Shown here piece by piece: positions 6,937 to 11,695 of a stretch of DNA of 11,695 nt (the stretch's first letter is position 1; each line of letters starts with the position of its first letter). The stretch is from NCBI GenBank assembly GCA_003021335.1, contig PXQL01000085.1:1-11695 (forward strand), read 5' to 3'. The stretch comes from Halobacteriales archaeon QH_10_67_13 (lineage in GTDB: Archaea; Halobacteriota; Halobacteria; Halobacteriales; Haloarculaceae). The notes below the pieces were generated by a model. The model was not told the DNA's origin. It saw only the letters and a list, made by a program, of their open reading frames with translations, and did no database searches. The position numbers and the translations under genes were made by a program.

Positions 6937-9900
6937 TGGCTCGGAACGACCGCCCCCGGGACCAATCGCCCGAGAGAGACCGCGACGGGACGGGCGAGGA
7001 CCACGAGGAGTACTTCGCGGCGATCGAGGCCGATCTTGAGGACGCACTCACGGTCGCGAACGAGGCCCGCGAGCGCGGCGGCGATCCGGTCCCCGAGGTC
7101 GAGATCCCGGTCGCACAGGACATGGCCGACCGCGTCGAGAACATCCTCGGTATCGACGGGGTCGCGGAACGGGTCCGCGAGCTCGAAGGTGACCGTTCCC
7201 GGGAAGAGGCCGCGCTGGCCTTGGTCGAGGATTTCGTCGGCGGGGCGGTCGGGAACTACGAGACCCCCGCCGGCAAGATCGAGGGGGCGGTCCGAACGGC
7301 CGTTGCCCTGTTGACCGAGGGCGTGGTCGCGGCGCCGATCGAGGGCATCGATCGGGTCGAGATACGGGAAAACGACGACGGCTCCGAGTTCGTCAGCGTC
7401 GAGTACGCCGGGCCGATCCGGTCTGCGGGCGGCACCGCACAGGCGCTGTCGGTGCTCGTTGCCGATTACGCCCGCGCGCTGCTCGGGATCGGCGCCTACG
7501 AGCCCCGGGCAGCGGAGATCGCGCGGTACGCCGAGGAGATCGCCCTGTACGATGACGAGACCGGTATGCAGTACGCCCCCGGGGAGACCGAGGCGCGGTT
7601 CATCGCCGAGCACCTGCCGATCATGCTCGACGGCGAGGCGACCAGCGACGGCGAGGTCGAGGGCTACCGCGACCTCGAGCGGGTCGACACCAACGCTGCC
7701 CGCGGCGGGATGTGTCTGGTCTTCGGCGAGGGTATCGCGCTCAAGGCGCCCAAGATCCAGCGGTACACCCGCGAGCTCTCCGAGGTCGAGTGGCCTTGGC
7801 TCCAAGCGCTGATCGACGGCGATTACGCCGAGGACTCGGACGACGATACGGACGAGACCGACGACTCCGACGGACCCGAGGAGCCAGACGAGAACGCGAC
7901 CGAGCCCGACGACGCCGACTCAGTCGATCGCGCTCCCCGCGCCGAGCCTTCGAAGAAGTTCCTGTCGGATCTAATTGCCGGCCGACCGGTCTTCTCTCAC
8001 CCCAGCGAGCCCGGAGGCTTCCGGCTGCGGTACGGCCGGGCGCGCAACCACGGCCATGCGACCGCCGGGGTCAATCCGGCGACGATGCACATCGTAGACG
8101 ACTTTCTCGCCGCGGGCACCCAGCTCAAGACCGAGCGGCCCGGGAAAGCCGCCGGCGTGGTCCCGGTCGACACGATCGAGGGGCCGACCGTTCGACTCGC
8201 GAACGGCGAGGTCCGCCGGATCGACGACGCCGCCGAGGCACTCGAGTTGCGAAACGGGATCGAGCGCGTGCTCGATCTCGGCGAGTATCTCGTCAACTAC
8301 GGCGAGTTCGTCGAGAACAACCACCCGCTGGCGCCGGCGGGGTACACCGTCGAGTGGTGGCGCCAGGAGCTGGCGGCCGCCGGCGCCCCGGTCCAGGCAC
8401 TCGAGGACGCCCCCGAGATCGATCTGACCGACCCCGCCCCCGAACGAGCCCTGGCCTGGGCCGACGAGGACGTGCCGGTTCATCCCGAGTACACCTACCT
8501 CTGGCACGATGTCGGCGTCGAGCGGGTCTGTGAGCTCGCGGCCGCAGTCGAGGACGGCTCGGTCCTTGAGGATCGGCTCGTCCTCGAGCGTACAGAGTCC
8601 GTCCGCGAGACCCTCGAACGGCTGCTTGTCGAGCACACCCAGGGCGAGGGGCTGATCGTCGAGCCCTGGCGGCCGCTGGTCCGCACCCTGGGCTTTGCCA
8701 TCCGCGAGGACGGCCTTGACCGCGACTGGGCGCCGGCGGGCCTGAGCGAGCGGGCCCGCACCTACGAGGACGGCGAGAACGCCATCCAGGCGGTAAACGA
8801 GATCGCCCCCTTCGCGGTCCGGGAGCGGGCTCCGACCCGCGTTGGCGCCCGGATGGGCCGCCCCGAGAAGTCCGAACACCGCGAGCTGTCGCCGGCGGTC
8901 CACGCGCTGTACCCGATCGGCGAGGCTGGGGGCAACCAGCGGTCGATCGAGGCGGCGGCCGACCACGGTGACGAGCTCGACGGGACCAGAGGGCAGGTCG
9001 AGCTCGAACTCGCCCGGCGAGAGTGTCCCGCCTGCGACGCCCAGACCCACGAGGGGCGGTGTCCCGAGTGTGGCGAGCCGACCGAGCCCGTCTATCGCTG
9101 TTCCGGGTGTGACCGCCGGGTTCCCCCAGATGGGTCCGGCCGCGCGGAGTGTCCCAGCTGCGAGCGCCCCGCCGATCCGACCCAGACGACGACCGTCGAC
9201 GTCAACGAGGCCCTCGTGGACGCACTCGACGCGGTCGGAGAGCGCTCCGCCGCCTTTGACATCCTCAAAGGCGTCAAGGGGCTCAGCTCCGCCGAGAAGA
9301 TCCCCGAACCGATCGAGAAGGGAATCCTGCGGGCCAAACACGGCGTCTCGACGTTCAAGGACGGCACTGTCCGGTACGACATGACCGACCTGCCGGTGAC
9401 TGCCGTCCGACCCCAGGAACTCGACGTCTCGGCGGGAGATTTACGCGAGCTTGGCTACGAGACCGACATCCTCGGGGATCCGCTGCGCCACGACGACCAG
9501 CTGGTCGAGCTGAAAGTCCAGGACGTCGTCCTGCCAGACGGCGCCGCCGAGCACCTGCTGCAAACCGCCGCCTTCGTCGACGACCTGCTGGCACAGTACT
9601 ACGGGCTCGATCCCTACTACGAGTTCGAGGACCGGACGGACCTGCTGGGGGAGCTCGTTTTCGGGATGGCTCCGCACACGAGTGCCGCGACGGTCGGGCG
9701 GGTGATCGGCTTCACGTCGGCGGCCGCCGGCTACGCCCACCCGTACTTCCACGCCGCGAAGCGACGCAACTGTTTCCACCCGGCAACGACGATCCGGTAC
9801 GAGACCGCAGACGGTATTGCCGAGGAGCCCATCGAGGCCTTCGTCGAGAATCGGCTCGACGATCCCCGGACCGACGACTTCGGCGTCGAGGTCCAGGAGC

Positions 9901-11695
9901 TGGACGGCTCGGTCAGCGTCCCGTCGCTGCGGGCCGACGGGACGGAGTCGTCCCGGCCGGTCGAGGCCGTCTCGAAACATCCCGCCCCCGATCACCTGCT
10001 CCGGATCGCTCTCACGTCCGGCGGGGAGCTGACCGTCACGCCGGATCACTCGATGCTCCGGTGGGACGGCGGGCTCGAAGAGCTCCCGGCACACGAACTG
10101 GCGGCCGGCGACGCGATCCCGGTGGCCGGGCCGGTCGCCGAGGCCGGCGTCCCCGAGCGAGCGGCCGACGGCGGTCGGCCCGAACTCGCGACAGTCGCCC
10201 GCGTCGAGATCCGCCCCTCAGAGGTCAAGCACACGTACTCGCTGACAGTCGAAGATACCCACCGACTGGTCGCGAACGGCTGTCACGTCGGGCAGTGCGA
10301 CGGCGACGAGGACTGCGTGATGCTCCTGATGGACGGCTTGCTGAACTTCAGCAAGAAGTATCTTCCCGACCAGCGGGGTGGGAGCGTCGCCGAGGACGCC
10401 CGGCTGGTCGCGATCGATCCCGACGGGCAGGTTCGATTCCTCACCGTCGCCGAGCTCTGGGACGAGCTGTCGGCCCCGATTGAGCTCGAGGGCAAGTTCC
10501 GCAAGCGCACCTGTGCCGGCTCGGGCTGGCAAACCTACGCTTTCGACGGGGACCACGCCGCTGCTCCACAGCCCATCGAGCGGGCGATCCGGTATCCCGC
10601 CGACGAGGACGAGCGACTACTCCGGGTGAAGACACAGTTCGGCCGCACGATCGAGATCACCGCCGAGCACAGCCTGTTTCGGTACGACGACGGCATCGAG
10701 GAAGTCGCCGGTGCCGCCCTCTCCGCGGGCGATCTCGTGGTGGCGCCCAGAGAGCTCCCGATCGACCCCGAGGAAACGACCGTCGACGTCGCGTCGGCGC
10801 TCGAGGAGCCACACGTCCTCGTCGACGATCGGATCGAGGACCTACTCCGAACCGCTCAGGGCACAATCGCAGGCGAGAGTTCACCCGGCCGGTCTCCGGT
10901 CACGGACTGGTCGGACCTGACAGCGATCCCCTACGATCGCCTCGCGGAGCGGCTCGACCGGGCAGGGCTCGCGGTCCCGCCTGAGGCCGCGGTCGCCCCG
11001 CAGGGGGCCGAGGATGGGATCGCGAGACGGCTCGAACTCGACGAGGATCTCGCCTGGCTGCTCGGGCGCTTCGTCGCCGACGGACGGCTCTCGGGCGATC
11101 GGCCGACGGTACGCGACGCCGATCGGCGACACGTCGAGGCGGTCGTCGAGCGCGGCCGACGGGCGTTCGGGACCGAGCCCCAACGGCGAGCGCTCGACGG
11201 GGCCCACGAGGCTCGGTTCCCGGCGGCGTTCCGGGCGGTGCTATCCGATCTCGGTCTCGACCCGTTCGACCGGTCGGGCGGCGAGGCAGCCGTTCCCGAC
11301 CCCGTCCGCTCGGCCCCACGAGACCGCGTTCGGGCCTTTCTCCGCGGCGTCGTTGCCCGGGGGGACCGTTCGGACGAGGACTCCGCGACGATCGTCTGTC
11401 GGACGGAAAGCGAGGACCTCGCCGATGGTCTCGTCTATCTCTTACACCGCCTCGGGCTCGTCGCGACCCGCTCCCGGCGAGGGGACGCGCCGGGCGGGCT
11501 GGTCCACGAGGTGACCGTTCCGGATACCCCCGCCGGGGAGTCGCTGAGCGACGTCCTCGACAGCGGAGCGCCCGCTCATCCGGACGGTCTCCTCGTCCCG
11601 GTCCCGGACGCGCTGAGGGCGCTCCGGGAGCCGGGTATCGACGGTATCGACGACCTCGTCCCGGCGGACCTGGCGCGAAGAGACGCGGTGCCGAT
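6936..11695 (+). CDS. polC: DNA polymerase D large subunit DP2, with two inteins (3' end outside window)
   Basis: This is the catalytic large subunit of the euryarchaeal replicative polymerase PolD, which works with the DP1 exonuclease subunit. The frame is open for 1586 codons with no stop before the window end. The N-extein of 945 residues shows the classic GPIRSAGGTAQAL block (about 159-171), DTNAARGGMCLVFGEG (251-266), and a zinc-binding region with four Cys-x2-Cys pairs at residues 697-742. A haloarchaeal acidic insert (about residues 299-331, 19 of 33 Asp/Glu) interrupts the N-terminal half. The catalytic motif CDGDED (10296-10313) supplies the two essential aspartates, residues 947 and 949 of the spliced protein, close to Asp956 and Asp958 reported for Pyrococcus abyssi. 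Inteins occupy 9771-10295 and 10383 onward. The ATG overlaps the PPC stop codon by one base. The C-terminal extein is not in the window. Confidence 0.97.
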   Translation, partial: MARNDRPRDQSPERDRDGTGEDHEEYFAAIEADLEDALTVANEARERGGDPVPEVEIPVAQDMADRVENILGIDGVAERVRELEGDRSREEAALALVEDFVGGAVGNYETPAGKIEGAVRTAVALLTEGVVAAPIEGIDRVEIRENDDGSEFVSVEYAGPIRSAGGTAQALSVLVADYARALLGIGAYEPRAAEIARYAEEIALYDDETGMQYAPGETEARFIAEHLPIMLDGEATSDGEVEGYRDLERVDTNAARGGMCLVFGEGIALKAPKIQRYTRELSEVEWPWLQALIDGDYAEDSDDDTDETDDSDGPEEPDENATEPDDADSVDRAPRAEPSKKFLSDLIAGRPVFSHPSEPGGFRLRYGRARNHGHATAGVNPATMHIVDDFLAAGTQLKTERPGKAAGVVPVDTIEGPTVRLANGEVRRIDDAAEALELRNGIERVLDLGEYLVNYGEFVENNHPLAPAGYTVEWWRQELAAAGAPVQALEDAPEIDLTDPAPERALAWADEDVPVHPEYTYLWHDVGVERVCELAAAVEDGSVLEDRLVLERTESVRETLERLLVEHTQGEGLIVEPWRPLVRTLGFAIREDGLDRDWAPAGLSERARTYEDGENAIQAVNEIAPFAVRERAPTRVGARMGRPEKSEHRELSPAVHALYPIGEAGGNQRSIEAAADHGDELDGTRGQVELELARRECPACDAQTHEGRCPECGEPTEPVYRCSGCDRRVPPDGSGRAECPSCERPADPTQTTTVDVNEALVDALDAVGERSAAFDILKGVKGLSSAEKIPEPIEKGILRAKHGVSTFKDGTVRYDMTDLPVTAVRPQELDVSAGDLRELGYETDILGDPLRHDDQLVELKVQDVVLPDGAAEHLLQTAAFVDDLLAQYYGLDPYYEFEDRTDLLGELVFGMAPHTSAATVGRVIGFTSAAAGYAHPYFHAAKRRNCFHPATTIRYETADGIAEEPIEAFVENRLDDPRTDDFGVEVQELDGSVSVPSLRADGTESSRPVEAVSKHPAPDHLLRIALTSGGELTVTPDHSMLRWDGGLEELPAHELAAGDAIPVAGPVAEAGVPERAADGGRPELATVARVEIRPSEVKHTYSLTVEDTHRLVANGCHVGQCDGDEDCVMLLMDGLLNFSKKYLPDQRGGSVAEDARLVAIDPDGQVRFLTVAELWDELSAPIELEGKFRKRTCAGSGWQTYAFDGDHAAAPQPIERAIRYPADEDERLLRVKTQFGRTIEITAEHSLFRYDDGIEEVAGAALSAGDLVVAPRELPIDPEETTVDVASALEEPHVLVDDRIEDLLRTAQGTIAGESSPGRSPVTDWSDLTAIPYDRLAERLDRAGLAVPPEAAVAPQGAEDGIARRLELDEDLAWLLGRFVADGRLSGDRPTVRDADRRHVEAVVERGRRAFGTEPQRRALDGAHEARFPAAFRAVLSDLGLDPFDRSGGEAAVPDPVRSAPRDRVRAFLRGVVARGDRSDEDSATIVCRTESEDLADGLVYLLHRLGLVATRSRRGDAPGGLVHEVTVPDTPAGESLSDVLDSGAPAHPDGLLVPVPDALRALREPGIDGIDDLVPADLARRDAVP
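9771..10295 (+). other. Intein 1 of PolC: 175-residue mini-intein without endonuclease
   Basis: The intein interrupts polC between RRN and the catalytic CDGDED. Block A starts with Cys1 (CFHPATTIRYETADG). Block B is GELTVTPDHSMLRW, with the T-x-x-H residues in place (His93). Block F is HTYSLTVEDTHRLVANG, and block G ends CHVGQ before the +1 Cys of the extein. There is no LAGLIDADG motif, and block B is followed by only about 50 residues before block F, so it is a natural mini-intein. The boundaries follow from restoring the conserved DP2 sequence RRNCDGDED when it is removed. It ends in Gln instead of Asn; a C-terminal Gln is known from the Pyrococcus PolII intein at an equivalent place and is compatible with splicing. 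Confidence 0.93.
10383..11695 (+). other. Intein 2 of PolC: Ser1 intein with LAGLIDADG endonuclease (truncated by window end)
   Basis: The intein starts after LPDQRGG of the extein, where uninterrupted DP2 continues with a short MDAPL-type sequence. The first residue is Ser, in the block A pattern SVAEDARLVAID. Block B is RTIEITAEHSLFRY, with T-x-x-H intact (His96). An endonuclease domain of the LAGLIDADG (DOD) type follows: motif C is LLGRFVADG (residues 226-234), with the catalytic Asp present. The second motif region is FLRGVVARGD (319-328) after the typical PVRSAPRDRVRA lead-in, and here the expected Asp-Gly ending is not conserved. At least 437 residues are visible; blocks F and G and the splice junction lie beyond the window. 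Its base composition is as GC-rich as the host gene, suggesting long residence. Confidence 0.9.

Noticed and set aside
6214..7047. An upstream extension of the DUF3592 frame.
   Set aside because: It is antisense to the PPC gene and polC, arginine-rich, and crosses a strong TATA box placed correctly for the GTG at 6213.
7971..9341. A 456-codon open frame on the minus strand inside polC, and others at 6777-7805 and 9441-10094.
   Set aside because: They are antisense to strongly conserved DP2 coding sequence, match no family I recognise, and are expected in GC-rich DNA where stop codons are rare.
1..11695. Search for CRISPR arrays, insertion sequences, att sites, toxin-antitoxin pairs or defence genes.
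   Set aside because: No regularly spaced short repeats, transposase or integrase motifs, terminal inverted repeats or defence domains are visible; apart from the inteins the region looks like ordinary chromosome.

Overview
The window looks like chromosomal DNA from an extremely halophilic archaeon (class Halobacteria). It is very GC-rich, its proteins are strongly acidic as expected of salt-in proteomes, and most genes show a TATA-like element about 20-32 nt upstream of the start codon, the spacing of leaderless haloarchaeal transcripts. It carries the large subunit of archaeal DNA polymerase D, and several proteins belong to archaeal or haloarchaeal families. I cannot assign a genus.

Layout. 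The left edge (3-1055, +) is the C-terminal part of a DUF2070-type membrane protein. It converges on an acetamidase/formamidase-family gene (1110-1925, -). That gene is divergent from a ribokinase-like PfkB sugar kinase (2082-3050, +), and the 156-bp gap between them holds a nearly perfect 39-bp direct repeat. From 6213 down to 3053 four genes lie on the minus strand, each with its own candidate promoter: a DUF3592 membrane protein, a zinc-dependent alcohol dehydrogenase, hisB (imidazoleglycerol-phosphate dehydratase) and a DUF5518-like membrane protein. After a 300-bp divergent intergenic region comes a plus-strand pair: a small PPC/DUF296 protein (6514-6936), and polC, the DNA polymerase D large subunit DP2, whose ATG overlaps the preceding stop codon and which runs off the right edge.

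The main point of interest is polC. It is interrupted by two inteins only 29 extein residues apart, placed on either side of the catalytic CDGDED motif. The first is a 175-residue mini-intein with no endonuclease; it ends in Gln with Gly as the penultimate residue. The second starts with Ser, carries a LAGLIDADG-type endonuclease whose second motif looks damaged, and is cut by the window end. No active polymerase can exist until the first intein has at least been removed from the active-site strand, so chromosome replication depends on protein splicing. The other genes are housekeeping or accessory metabolism and form no evident shared pathway.
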